A stretch of DNA of 64,000 nucleotides from Massilia rhizosphaerae (GTDB lineage: Bacteria; Pseudomonadota; Gammaproteobacteria; Burkholderiales; Burkholderiaceae_D), in NCBI RefSeq assembly GCF_016093545.1, contig NZ_JADKYX010000030.1, positions 27,811 to 91,810 of the forward strand, in the 5' to 3' direction. The notes under the pieces were generated by a model that saw only the letters and a list, made by a program, of their open reading frames with translations, was not told where the DNA came from and ran no database searches. The first letter of the stretch is position 1; each line of letters begins with the position of its first letter. A program made the position numbers and the translations under genes. Shown piece by piece: positions 1 through 8,300 of the stretch.

Positions 1-271
1 GCAACAAGGTCAGCACACCCGGATGGTGGCTCGGCTTGCGCGAGCACTCGAAGTTGGAGGGTTTGTACAAGGCGATGTAGACGTGTTCGCGATAGACCCA
101 CTCTTCGTCGAAGACGGTCAGCACGAGCCCGTCCGTCTCCACGAGGGTCTTGTAGTTATCGTGGACTTCGCCGTTGACGGCCACGTCGCCGTCGTCGATC
201 AGGGCCCGGCAATACTTGCGTGTACCGAAGCCTTGCGACTGGAGCACGCGGTCGAGGGATAGTTTACTCAT
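1..271 (-). CDS. rsuA: 16S rRNA pseudouridine synthase RsuA (N-terminal part, cut by window edge)
   Basis: Reading leftward from an ATG at 271-269 gives 90 codons that run off the left edge. The first ~60 residues form an S4 RNA-binding domain (MSKLSLDRVLQSQGFGTRK), followed by IALYKPSNFECSRKPSHHPG, the stretch that in RsuA leads into the catalytic domain. RsuA makes the single pseudouridine in helix 18 of 16S rRNA (position 516 in E. coli). The catalytic aspartate lies outside the window, so activity cannot be judged. Codon use matches the surrounding core genes. The family (RsuA/RluB/E/F) is clear; RsuA is favoured over its paralogues by the ECSxKPxHHP segment. Confidence 0.8.
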   Translation of the reverse strand, partial: MSKLSLDRVLQSQGFGTRKYCRALIDDGDVAVNGEVHDNYKTLVETDGLVLTVFDEEWVYREHVYIALYKPSNFECSRKPSHHPGVLTLL

Positions 272-279
272 GGGGCGAG

Positions 280-307
280 ACTGTATCAGAAGGAATGCAA
301 GCGTCAA
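280..307 (-). promoter_or_regulatory. Predicted promoter of rsuA
   Basis: On the minus strand TTGACG (307-302) is followed after 16 nt by TACAGT (285-280), which is preceded by TG to make an extended -10 (TGATACAGT). Transcription would begin only one or two bases before the rsuA ATG at 271, which suggests a leaderless or nearly leaderless mRNA. Seen by eye only. Confidence 0.4.
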
Positions 308-359
308 AGTTCAGCAATCTCGAGGTTTCAACTCGAAGCAAGAACTCGTTTGACACATC

Positions 360-632
360 TCAAGAATTGACTGTGTCCCGTTGATACACTGAAACCTGAT
401 TAGGAATCGACCTACAGTTACTGAGTGTAGGACTAACGGTGGGCCGCACCATCTGGCACATCAGATCGAAAACCCCCAACAACGAGGCAAACGTGCAGAT
501 CGAAAAAAAGCAGAACCACAGCACCCCCTCTTCTTTCGCGGCCACAAGCAGCGGGACGAAGGTGGCCCAGGAATATGCCGCAATCTTCCCGACCAGGCTT
601 GCGCTGGCGCGCTGGACGCGCGGTGGCGACAT
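360..632 (-). pseudogene. Possible remnant of a polysaccharide flippase-like membrane protein
   Basis: The minus-strand frame has a hydrophobic stretch with two membrane-like segments (SWATFVPLLVA and WFCFFSICTFASLLGVFDL) after a short basic start. The pattern recalls the N-terminus of O-antigen flippases, where a similar segment ends in LLDFGF. After FDL the similarity breaks down and the frame soon ends, as expected for a frameshifted, truncated copy. There is no good ribosome-binding site. The resemblance is by eye and could be chance. Confidence 0.2.
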
Positions 633-972
633 CCCGCATGTACATTGTTTCGAACACGAGTTACCGATGCGAGCCGCGTGGTATGAGCAGGCACAACGTC
701 GGTTCCAGGCCTGGCTCGAGTCGGGCGGGTTTCACCAGCCCGACCCGGGATGCGTGGATAGCGCCGCCGATGCGCCGCAACAAGCCGGCGAGAAAACTCA
801 GCTCAGCAGGAAGTACGTCGTGCATGGCGGTCCGCGATCAGCCATGCGGCCATCGGGCGCGCCGGAAGCCGGCGGGCCGGCACAGGAAGGCGGTTGCGAG
901 GCGCATCAGCGCCAAGCGTCCTCTTTCCCTGGCGTGCAATCGTTTTCAAACAACGACGAACGCCGAAAATGA

Positions 973-997
973 AAACGACGGCATGACGCCGTCGTTT
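973..997 (-). terminator. Hairpin terminator downstream of sppA
   Basis: A perfect 10-bp inverted repeat (973-982 with 988-997, loop ATGAC) is flanked by A-rich sequence on its left, giving TTTTCATTTT after the stem on the minus strand. It lies about 200 nt beyond the sppA stop and most likely ends the rluC-HAD-Rieske-sppA transcript. T residues follow the stem on the plus strand too, so it may work both ways. Confidence 0.55.
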
Positions 998-1197
998 CCT
1001 TCCCGATTGGGACTCCAGCTTGAGGAATTGAATTCTCTCGAAACCGCACGGATGCGGGTCTGAAGCGGTTCCGACAACGTCAGGAATAGTCTGGTTTCCG
1101 TGTCGTCTGCGCCGAAACAGCTACACACCAACTATAGACTACCCTTCGTAAGTTTCAAGCCAAATATTGAGACTTATCAGTTGCCCCATGCCCGTGC

Positions 1198-2199
1198 TCA
1201 GCGCAAGCTGGGCACGGCACCCCGGTAGATCGATTGCACCGCGCCGGCACCAACGGATGCGCCGAATTTCTTCAGCACCCGTTCCGGCAAGCCTTCGTGT
1301 GCCGTGTAATCGATGATGTCTTCCGCCTTCACGACGTCGCGCGCGACCGTATCCACGGTGCCGAAACCGTCCGCCAGGCCCATCTCGACCGCTTTTGCGC
1401 CCGTCCAATAGAGACCGGAAAAGATTTCCGGCGTTTCCTTGAGACGTTTGCCGCGGCCGGCGCGCACGACGGCAATGAATTGCTCGTGGATCTCATTGAG
1501 CATCTCCAGTGCATGCTGCTTCTGCTTCTCGGACTGCGGACTGAATGGATCGAGGAAACCCTTGTTCTCGCCGGCTGTCAGCAGGCGGCGCTCGATGCCG
1601 AGCTTGTCCATGAGGCCCGTGAACCCGAAGCCGTCCATCAGGACCCCGACGGATCCGACGATACTGGCCTTGTTGACATAGATCTTGTCGGCCGCCGCCG
1701 CGATGTAATAGCCACCCGACGCGCAGATCTCGTCGACGACCACATATAAAGGCTTGTTCGGATAGCCTTTTTTGAGACGCTGGATCTCGTCGACGATGAT
1801 GCCGGCCTGCACGGGACTACCGCCCGGGCTGTTGATGCGCAGGATGACGGCCGCCGAGCCCGGATCGGAAAACGCCTTGTTCAGCGCTGGGATCACGGAG
1901 TCGGCCGCGCCGCTGCCTTCGTCGTCGATGGTGCCGTCGATCTCGATCAATGCCGTGTGGCGGCCCATCGCGTCGATGTCCGAACTGCCGAAGTCGAAAT
2001 CGGAATAGGCCCAGATTGCGAAAAATGCAAGCAGGAGAAACGATAGTTTGAAGAAGATGCCCCAGCGGCGTGCGGCGCGCTGTTCGCGCACGGTGGCGAA
2101 TACGAGACGCTCCAGGGTCTCGCGTTCCCAGTTGCTGAAGGTCGCGGGAGCGGCCGTTCGTTTGTCGTTCGGATTGTCGTTCGTGGTGTTGTCGCTCAT
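1198..2199 (-). CDS. sppA: S49 family signal peptide peptidase SppA, short form
   Basis: A 333-residue membrane-anchored serine protease thought to degrade signal peptides left in the inner membrane. One transmembrane helix lies at about residues 47-65 (WGIFFKLSFLLLAFFAIWAY), with the protease domain in the periplasm. The nucleophile is Ser161 in ICASGGYYIA and the general base is Lys213 in ENKGFLDPFSP, the Ser/Lys dyad of the family. The length is that of the single-domain form, about half the 67K E. coli enzyme. It is last in the rluC-HAD-Rieske-sppA series, 16 nt after the Rieske stop. A hairpin at 973-997 probably ends the transcript. Confidence 0.9.
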   Translation of the reverse strand: MSDNTTNDNPNDKRTAAPATFSNWERETLERLVFATVREQRAARRWGIFFKLSFLLLAFFAIWAYSDFDFGSSDIDAMGRHTALIEIDGTIDDEGSGAADSVIPALNKAFSDPGSAAVILRINSPGGSPVQAGIIVDEIQRLKKGYPNKPLYVVVDEICASGGYYIAAAADKIYVNKASIVGSVGVLMDGFGFTGLMDKLGIERRLLTAGENKGFLDPFSPQSEKQKQHALEMLNEIHEQFIAVVRAGRGKRLKETPEIFSGLYWTGAKAVEMGLADGFGTVDTVARDVVKAEDIIDYTAHEGLPERVLKKFGASVGAGAVQSIYRGAVPSLR

Positions 2200-2215
2200 A
2201 AATGCCTGATGATGG

Positions 2216-2626
2216 TTACCCCGTTTGGCTGTCGGTCGCGGCGCCCGCCCGCCCCGGAGCCGGCGGGCGGATGTGCTGGTCCGGCTGCCAGTAGACGCGG
2301 TCGTCGGTTTCGCGCACGGCGATCGGCCGCAGCCTGCCGCCGCGGCAGGGTCCGCCTGCGCAGACGCCGCTCTCCGGTGCGTAGATGGCGCCGTGTGTCG
2401 AGCACATCAGGTATAGCTTCCCCGTCTCGAAAAATTCGCCCTTGAACCAGTCCAGCTCGACAGGCACATGGGCGCAGCGGTTCAGGTAAGCGTAGATCTT
2501 GCCGTGAAAGCGCACGACGAAACCGGTGGCGTCGTCACCGTACGCGCGCACCGGAAACCGGATGCCCTTGCCGCCCTCTTCGACGGTGGCCGAGTCGCAG
2601 ATGTAGACGTCGTCGGTATCGCTCAT
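2216..2626 (-). CDS. Rieske [2Fe-2S] domain protein
   Basis: A 136-residue stand-alone Rieske ferredoxin-like protein. The cluster ligands are visible as CAH (Cys51, His53) and CSTH (Cys75, His78); there is no transmembrane anchor and no oxygenase catalytic domain. Two more cysteines (Cys90, Cys94) follow in VCAGGPC. The start is the ATG at 2626, because it overlaps the stop of the HAD gene in an ATGA, a sign of translational coupling. The partner and electron-transfer role are unknown; a domain of this type is regularly found between a HAD phosphatase and sppA in this bacterial group. The C-terminal ~15 residues are proline/alanine-rich and probably disordered. Confidence 0.8.
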   Translation of the reverse strand: MSDTDDVYICDSATVEEGGKGIRFPVRAYGDDATGFVVRFHGKIYAYLNRCAHVPVELDWFKGEFFETGKLYLMCSTHGAIYAPESGVCAGGPCRGGRLRPIAVRETDDRVYWQPDQHIRPPAPGRAGAATDSQTG

Positions 2627-3282
2627 GCGTTCTCGACCAGCCATTCATGCAGTTCGGGCACGTTCTTTGCCGTGAAAACGGGATGACACGCCTGCAATTG
2701 CTGGACCGGGTGCGCGCCATACTCGACGGCGATGCCGGAAGCGCCGGCATTGTTTGCCATAAGCAAGTCGTGCGTCGTGTCGCCGATCATAACGGTACGC
2801 CGCATGTCCTGGCCGAGTTCCCTTGTCAATTCTTGCAACATTGCAGGGTGCGGTTTGGAAAATGTCTCGTCCGCGCAACGCGTTGCGTGGAAGACGGAAA
2901 GCAGCCCCGCCGCGTTCAAGGCACGGTTCAAGCCGACCCGGCTCTTGCCCGTCGCAACGGCCAGGAAATAGCCCTCCTGAGACAATTCATCCAGCATCGC
3001 CCGCACGCCCTGGAACAGGACGAGTTCATGGTCCTTCGTCAGGAAGTGGTAGCGATAGCGCTCGACCATGCGCGGGTACATGGCCGGGTCGATGTTCGGC
3101 ATGACGGCCTGCATGGCTTCGCCCAGGCCGAGGCCGATGACGTGTGCGGCCGCGGTGTCGCTCGGCACGGCAAGGCCCAGGTCCTTGGCCGCGGACTGTA
3201 TACATTTGACGATGGTGGCGGTGCTGTCCATCAGCGTACCGTCCCAGTCGAAGACAATCAGATCGAATTGCTTTCTTGTCAT
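2623..3282 (-). CDS. HAD-IA family hydrolase (phosphoglycolate phosphatase-like)
   Basis: A 219-residue soluble haloacid-dehalogenase phosphatase. Motif I is FDWDGTLMDS (Asp11 nucleophile, Asp13 acid/base), the motif II region is ATGKSR, the motif III lysine lies in FSKPHP and motif IV is MIGDTTHDLLM. The helical cap between motifs I and II marks subclass IA, as in Gph and PpaX, but the substrate cannot be read from sequence. The start ATG follows GGAAG at good distance. It sits 100 nt after rluC and overlaps the Rieske gene by 4 nt, so it probably belongs to one transcript with rluC and sppA. Confidence 0.85.
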   Translation of the reverse strand: MTRKQFDLIVFDWDGTLMDSTATIVKCIQSAAKDLGLAVPSDTAAAHVIGLGLGEAMQAVMPNIDPAMYPRMVERYRYHFLTKDHELVLFQGVRAMLDELSQEGYFLAVATGKSRVGLNRALNAAGLLSVFHATRCADETFSKPHPAMLQELTRELGQDMRRTVMIGDTTHDLLMANNAGASGIAVEYGAHPVQQLQACHPVFTAKNVPELHEWLVENA

Positions 3283-3381
3283 GTCTTCCGGCGCTCGTGG
3301 TGCCGGCTCCTCATTCCCGCCTGCGAGAACCGGGCCGCCGGCAGGATCTGCCGCTGGCGGAACCGGGTTCCGGTTGGCGCA

Positions 3382-4404
3382 TTATCGATTGGTGGTGCGT
3401 GCTTTGACTTCTTGCGCTGGCCCCAAGCTTACCAAGAAACGCTCGCATTCCGGCGGCAACGCGGCCTGCAGGGTCATCGGCTTGCCCGTGTCCGGGTGCT
3501 GGAACGTGATCTGCCAGGCGTGCAGGAACATGCGCCGCAATGCGCCGCGCGCGTCGGTTGCCTTCTGAAGCTGTTTGTTGAGTGCGAAATCGCCGTATTT
3601 CTCGTCACCGAGGATGGGAAATCCGGAGGACGCCAAATGGACCCGGATCTGGTGCGTGCGGCCCGTCTTGAGCTCCGCCTCGAGCAGTGCATAGTCCGGC
3701 CACTTGCGCAGCAGATTGAACACGGTGTGCGCTTCCTGGCCGCCGGCCTGCACGACGACGCGACGCTCGCCGTCCGGCGTCGTGTATTTGTGCAATGGCA
3801 GCTTGACGTGCTGGCGCGGATTGCGCCAGTCGCCCGCGACCATCGTCAGGTAGCGCTTGTCCGTCGTACCGTCGCGCATCTGCTCGTGCAAGCTCGTCAA
3901 CGCGGAACGTTTCTTGGCGAGCAACAACAAACCGGACGTTTCGCGGTCCAGGCGGTGCACCAGTTCCAGGAATTTCGCGTCCGGCCGCGCTGCACGCAAT
4001 TGTTCGATGACACCGTACGACACGCCCGAACCGCCGTGCACGGCAACGCCTGCCGGCTTGTCGATCACGAGCAGGTGATTATCTTCGTGCACGATGGCAA
4101 ACTCGGCGCCGGGCGCGGTGGCGGCCCCAGCAGGTTTTTCGGCCATGCGCACGGGCGGGATACGGACGATGTCGCCCGTCGCCAGACGGTATAACTGATC
4201 GATGCGACCTTTGTTCACACGCACTTCGCCCGAGCGAAGGATGCGGTAAATGTGGCTTTTGGGGACACCTTTGCAGACGCGCAGCAGGTAATTATCGATG
4301 CGCTGGCCCGCTTCTTCCTCGGTGATTGTGACAAACTGGGCAGTAGCAGGGGGGCGGCTCTCTGTCTGTGATGAAGGGGGAACAACATCGTTTTGCAAGG
4401 TCAT
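3382..4404 (-). CDS. rluC: 23S rRNA pseudouridine synthase RluC
   Basis: An RluA-family pseudouridine synthase predicted to modify 23S rRNA at positions equivalent to E. coli 955, 2504 and 2580. From the chosen start it has a flexible ~25-residue N-terminus, an S4 domain (GQRIDNYLLRVCKGVPKSHI), and the catalytic domain with HRLDRETSG, whose aspartate is the nucleophile. KTGRTHQIRVH is the conserved late motif. An upstream in-frame ATG at 4443 would add 13 residues, but a promoter at 4448-4474 would place transcription start at about that codon, so 4404 is preferred. It is divergent from rne, an arrangement common in betaproteobacteria. Confidence 0.88.
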   Translation of the reverse strand: MTLQNDVVPPSSQTESRPPATAQFVTITEEEAGQRIDNYLLRVCKGVPKSHIYRILRSGEVRVNKGRIDQLYRLATGDIVRIPPVRMAEKPAGAATAPGAEFAIVHEDNHLLVIDKPAGVAVHGGSGVSYGVIEQLRAARPDAKFLELVHRLDRETSGLLLLAKKRSALTSLHEQMRDGTTDKRYLTMVAGDWRNPRQHVKLPLHKYTTPDGERRVVVQAGGQEAHTVFNLLRKWPDYALLEAELKTGRTHQIRVHLASSGFPILGDEKYGDFALNKQLQKATDARGALRRMFLHAWQITFQHPDTGKPMTLQAALPPECERFLVSLGPAQEVKARTTNR

Positions 4405-4447
4405 TCGCTCTGTCTTCCCAGAAATTCTCTCTAAGTCCTTCATTTTG

Positions 4448-4474
4448 AATATATAATCGACAGGCGGCGGTCAA
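4448..4474 (-). promoter_or_regulatory. Predicted promoter of rluC
   Basis: On the minus strand TTGACC (4474-4469) is followed after 15 nt by TATATT (4453-4448) inside an AT-rich run. The spacing is short but the boxes are good for this GC-rich genome. It would start transcription near 4440, just upstream of rluC. Confidence 0.4.
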
Positions 4475-4570
4475 ACCTCTGCTGGTGTAAGAATTAAAAC
4501 GATATTTTACACAGGGGCGTCTCCATCGGCCCCGCCAAAATGCAAATTCGATGGAAAAAAAAGGAATCCC

Positions 4571-4666
4571 AAAAAATCGTCGCAAGCGGCAGCAGTGTCG
4601 GTGCAGACGCAGAGAGCGCAGCCGCGCAACATGGCGGGCATCGCAACGGCAAGGCGAAAGCGCAGC
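4571..4666 (+). ncRNA. Candidate structured leader element, rne copy
   Basis: Order of parts: a 26-nt box (4571-4596) ending CGTCGCAAGCGGCAGCAGT; AGCGCAG (4615-4621); a short stem CCGC/GCGG (4622-4625 with 4634-4637); GCATCGCA (4638-4645); GCGCAGC (4660-4666). The same parts occur in the same order upstream of prkA. Box identity between the two copies is 23 of 26. It could be a cis-acting leader motif, a small RNA or a dispersed repeat. The stem here is only 4 bp, so the structure is tentative. Confidence 0.4.
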
Positions 4667-4696
4667 GACGGATTTCACGGGATTTCTAGACGTGTA

Positions 4697-4739
4697 CGCA
4701 CATTCCTGTGCGAACCTGGGTTGCACCGCAGTTGCAACC
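4697..4739 (+). promoter_or_regulatory. Two tandem hairpins in the rne leader
   Basis: CGCACA/TGTGCG (4697-4702 with 4707-4712, loop TTCC) is followed by GGTTGCA/TGCAACC (4719-4725 with 4733-4739). Both stems are perfect. Neither is followed by a U-tract, so they are unlikely to be terminators. Paired hairpins in an rne leader recall the feedback elements of E. coli rne, but similarity in sequence is not claimed. Confidence 0.35.
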
Positions 4740-5335
4740 GGGTGGCCGCACAGGATGCAGGATTGGATTGTTTGGAAGTTTAAGGATAAGTACCGGCAAG
4801 CCGGCCCCAGGGTCGGCTCGCCGGGTGATGGTGTCGATAACGCTTGCCGTTTCGCCCGACCCGAAGTCAGAACCTAGAAGCCGTCGTGAGCGGTAGTGGT
4901 GTTGTTGGAGACAGCGATCCGGGAAGATCATGCGGGTGCGCAGTGCGCATCGCGATCTTCATGGTCCGGATCGCGCCCCGGCTACATCGCTTGGCCCGGC
5001 TGTTCCGGGGTTCCACAGGCAGCACACGCGGTCTGGAATCAAGGCTGATATTCGCCTGATTCGCCGGCCGGTATGCATGCCGACTGAAAGTCTGGCTGCG
5101 TCGCACCGCTTGCCTGCCCCTGCGCCGCCCCGATCGGGCCGCCCGGGCCGAGCAAGACGATCGTGCGCGCGGCAACTCGTTCGACGCCACTGCGCCCTGT
5201 GGCCGGCAATGCCGTGTCACACCCCGGGCATACCACCGCCAACACTCCCTTCCCGCGTACATCCCTGTACTTTCGTCGCTCTGTACTCTGTACAAGACGG
5301 CATGAAACGGCCCACGGGTCGCGGAGTTTATAAAA

Positions 5336-8300
5336 ATGAAACGTATGTTGTTTAACGCTACGCAGCAAGAGGAGCTGCGCGTAGCGATCGTCGATGGCCA
5401 AAAACTGATCGACATCGATATCGAGACCGCCGGTCGCGAACAGCGAAAATCGAATATCTACAAAGGCGTCATCACCCGCATCGAACCCTCCCTCGAAGCC
5501 TGCTTCGTCAGCTACGGCGAAGAACGCCACGGCTTCCTCCCCTTCAAAGAAGTTGCCCGCACCTATTTCCGCGACGGCGTCGACGTCCGCAACTGCACCA
5601 TCAAGGAAGCCCTGCGCGAAGGCCAGGAAATCATGGTCCAGGTGGAAAAGGAAGAACGAGGCAACAAGGGCGCGGCCCTGACCTCGTTCATTTCGCTGGC
5701 AGGCCGCTACCTGGTCCTGATGCCGAACAATCCGCGCGGCGGCGGCGTGTCGCGCCGCGTCGAAGGCGAGGAACGCCAGGAACTGCGCGAGACGATGGAC
5801 AAGCTGGACCTGCCGCAAGGCATGTCCGTGATCGCCCGCACGGCCGGCATCGGCCGTACCGTCGAAGAACTGCAATGGGACTTGAATTACCTGATGCAAC
5901 TGTGGCGCGCGATCGAAGGCGCCGGCAAATCGGCCCCGGGTCCGTTCCTGATCTATCAAGAGTCCTCGCTGGTCATCCGCGCCATCCGCGACTATTTCCA
6001 ACCTGACATCGGCGAAGTCCTGATCGACACGGACGAGATCTTCGACCAGGCCCAGCAGTTCATGAGCCACGTGATGCCCGACATGGCGCACCGCGTGAAG
6101 CGCTACACGGACGATGTGCCGCTGTTCTCCCGTTTCCAGATCGAACACCAGATCGAAACCGCGTATTCGCGTACCGTGCCGCTGCCGTCCGGCGGCGCCA
6201 TCGTGATCGACCACACGGAAGCGCTCGTCTCCATCGACGTCAACTCGGCCCGCGCCACCCGCGGCTCGGACATCGAGACCACCGCCTTCAATACCAACTG
6301 CGAAGCGGCCGACGAAGTGGCCCGCCAGCTGCGCCTGCGCGACCTGGGCGGCCTGATCGTCATCGACTTCATCGACATGGAAGTCGCCAAGAACCAGCGC
6401 GAAGTGGAACAGCGCCTGAAGGACGCCCTGCACCATGATCGTGCACGCGTGCAGATGGGCAAGATTTCGCGCTTCGGCCTGATGGAATTGTCGCGCCAGC
6501 GCCTGCGTCCGTCGCTGTCGGAAGGCTCGCACGTGACGTGCCCGCGCTGCTCGGGCACCGGCCACATCCGCGATACGGAATCGTCCGCCCTGCAGGTGCT
6601 GCGCATCATCCAGGAAGAGGCGATGAAAGAAAATTCGGCCGCGATCCACGTCCAGGTCCCGGTCGACGTCGCCGCCTTCCTGCTGAACGAAAAGCGCGGC
6701 GAAGTGCTGAAGATCGAGACGCGCCACCGCATCGCCGTCATCCTGATCCCGAACAAGCACCTGGAAACCCCGCACTACAAGCTCGAGCGCATCAAGCACG
6801 ACGACCCGCGCCTGGACGACGCCGGCGCCAGCTACACGCTGGCCGAGTCGGCCGACACGGACATGGCCTACGCCAAGCGCCAGAAGGAAGAAACGAAGCC
6901 GCGCCAGGAAGCCGTCGTCAAGACCATCACCCCGGCCCAGCCGGCGCCGATGGTCGACCGTCAGCCGGCCAAGCCAGTCGAGGCGCCGGCACCCGTCGCC
7001 GCCGCGCCCGCTTACGTGCCGCCGCCGGCTGCGGAAGGTTTCTTCGCCAAGCTGCGCAACTTCTTCTTCGGCCGCCCGGCCCAGATCGCACAGCAGCCCA
7101 CCCCGACCGCACCGCCGAAGCCCGCTGAAGCGGCCCCGGCCGCAGGCGAACGCGGCGAGCGCAATGGCCGCGGCCAGCGCAACGCCCGCGGCGGCCGCAA
7201 TGCCGCCGGCACCGGCAAGAACCGCGCCGAGCGCGAGGAACGCGACGTGAAATCCGCCGGCGCCGAAGAAGGCGTCAAGCCGGTCGAGGCCGAAGGCAAG
7301 CCGGCGCGTCCACCGCGCCAGCCGCGTCAACCGCGCGAGCCGCGCGAGACGGCCGCCGTCACCGCCGACGGCCAGCCGCAAGCGCCGCGCGGCGAACGTG
7401 CCGAGCGTGCGGAACGCGGCGAGCGTCCCGAGCGCGGCGAACGTCCGGAACGCGCACCGCGCCAGCCGCGCCCACCGCGCGAAGGTGGCGAGCGTACCGA
7501 ACGCGCCGAACGCGCCCCGGTCGAGGCCAAGAGCGAAGAACTGAACGCGGCCCAGGCCGTGGCGGCCCAGGCGGCCATCACGCTGGCCGGCGAGCCGGAA
7601 ATCCCGGAAGCCCTCAAGCCGGTGACGACCGCCGGCCCTGGCAATGAAGAGCTCGACACGGACGCGCAGGGCGACGAGCCGCGCCGCCGTCGCCGTCGTG
7701 GCGGCCGTAACCGCAACCGCCGCGATCGCGACCAGGTCGAGGGTGCCGAGCAGGATGCCGTCGAAGGCGAAGCCGCGCCGGCCTTCACGCCGGTGGCCGA
7801 CGAGGAAGTCGCCAAGGTGCATGCGGAAACGAAGGCTGCGAAGACCAAGCCGGATACGACGCCCGCCAAGGCCGCCGCACCGGGTCCGTGGCCGTTCCCG
7901 ACGACGGAATCGGTCAAGGCCGCCGCCGTGAAAGCCGCCGCCGAGAAGGCTGCCGCCGAGCAGGCCGAAGCCGCCCGCGTGCAGGCCGCCAAGGCGAAGG
8001 CCGAGCAGGAGCAGGCCGCCGCCGCACTGGCCGCTGCGTCGGCCGAGGCCGCCGTACAAGCCGAACCCGTCGTCGAGGCAGCCGCGACCGTCCAGACGCC
8101 GTGGCCGTTCCCGACGTCCGAGTCCGTCGCCGCCGCCGTGGCCGAGAAGACTGCCGCCGATGCGGCCGCCGAGCCGGTCGAGACGCCGGCGCCGGCAGCA
8201 GCGCCGACCCCGGCTCCTGCCCCTGCCCCTGCCCCTGCCCCTGCCCCGGCTCCGGTCGAGATCGAGCAGCCTGTCGTCGCGCAAGCGGCACCGGTTGCGA

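Larger units (their letters stand above)
272..1197. other. Gene-poor region between rsuA and sppA
   Basis: About 925 nt with no convincing intact gene. Short open frames exist on both strands but none has good initiation signals. The region holds the rsuA promoter (280-307), a possible decayed membrane-protein fragment (360-632, minus) and a strong hairpin (973-997). Base composition is uneven, with an AT-richer part at about 300-500. Confidence 0.5.
4475..5335 (+). other. Long 5' leader region of rne
   Basis: About 860 nt without a convincing gene between the rluC promoter and the rne start. It carries a 96-nt element also found ahead of prkA (4571-4666), two tandem hairpins (4697-4739), and a series of GC-rich inverted repeats. 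In E. coli the rne leader contains hairpins through which RNase E feeds back on its own mRNA; a similar role is inferred here from position only. Short ORFs in this stretch look unlike genes. Confidence 0.5.

Noticed and set aside
439..972. 177-codon plus-strand frame in the rsuA-sppA gap
   Set aside because: No ribosome-binding site, no recognisable domain, and it nearly runs into the terminator hairpin at 973-997.
946..1131. 61-codon minus-strand frame downstream of sppA
   Set aside because: Its last part is translated from the terminator hairpin, and codon choice is not like the neighbouring genes.
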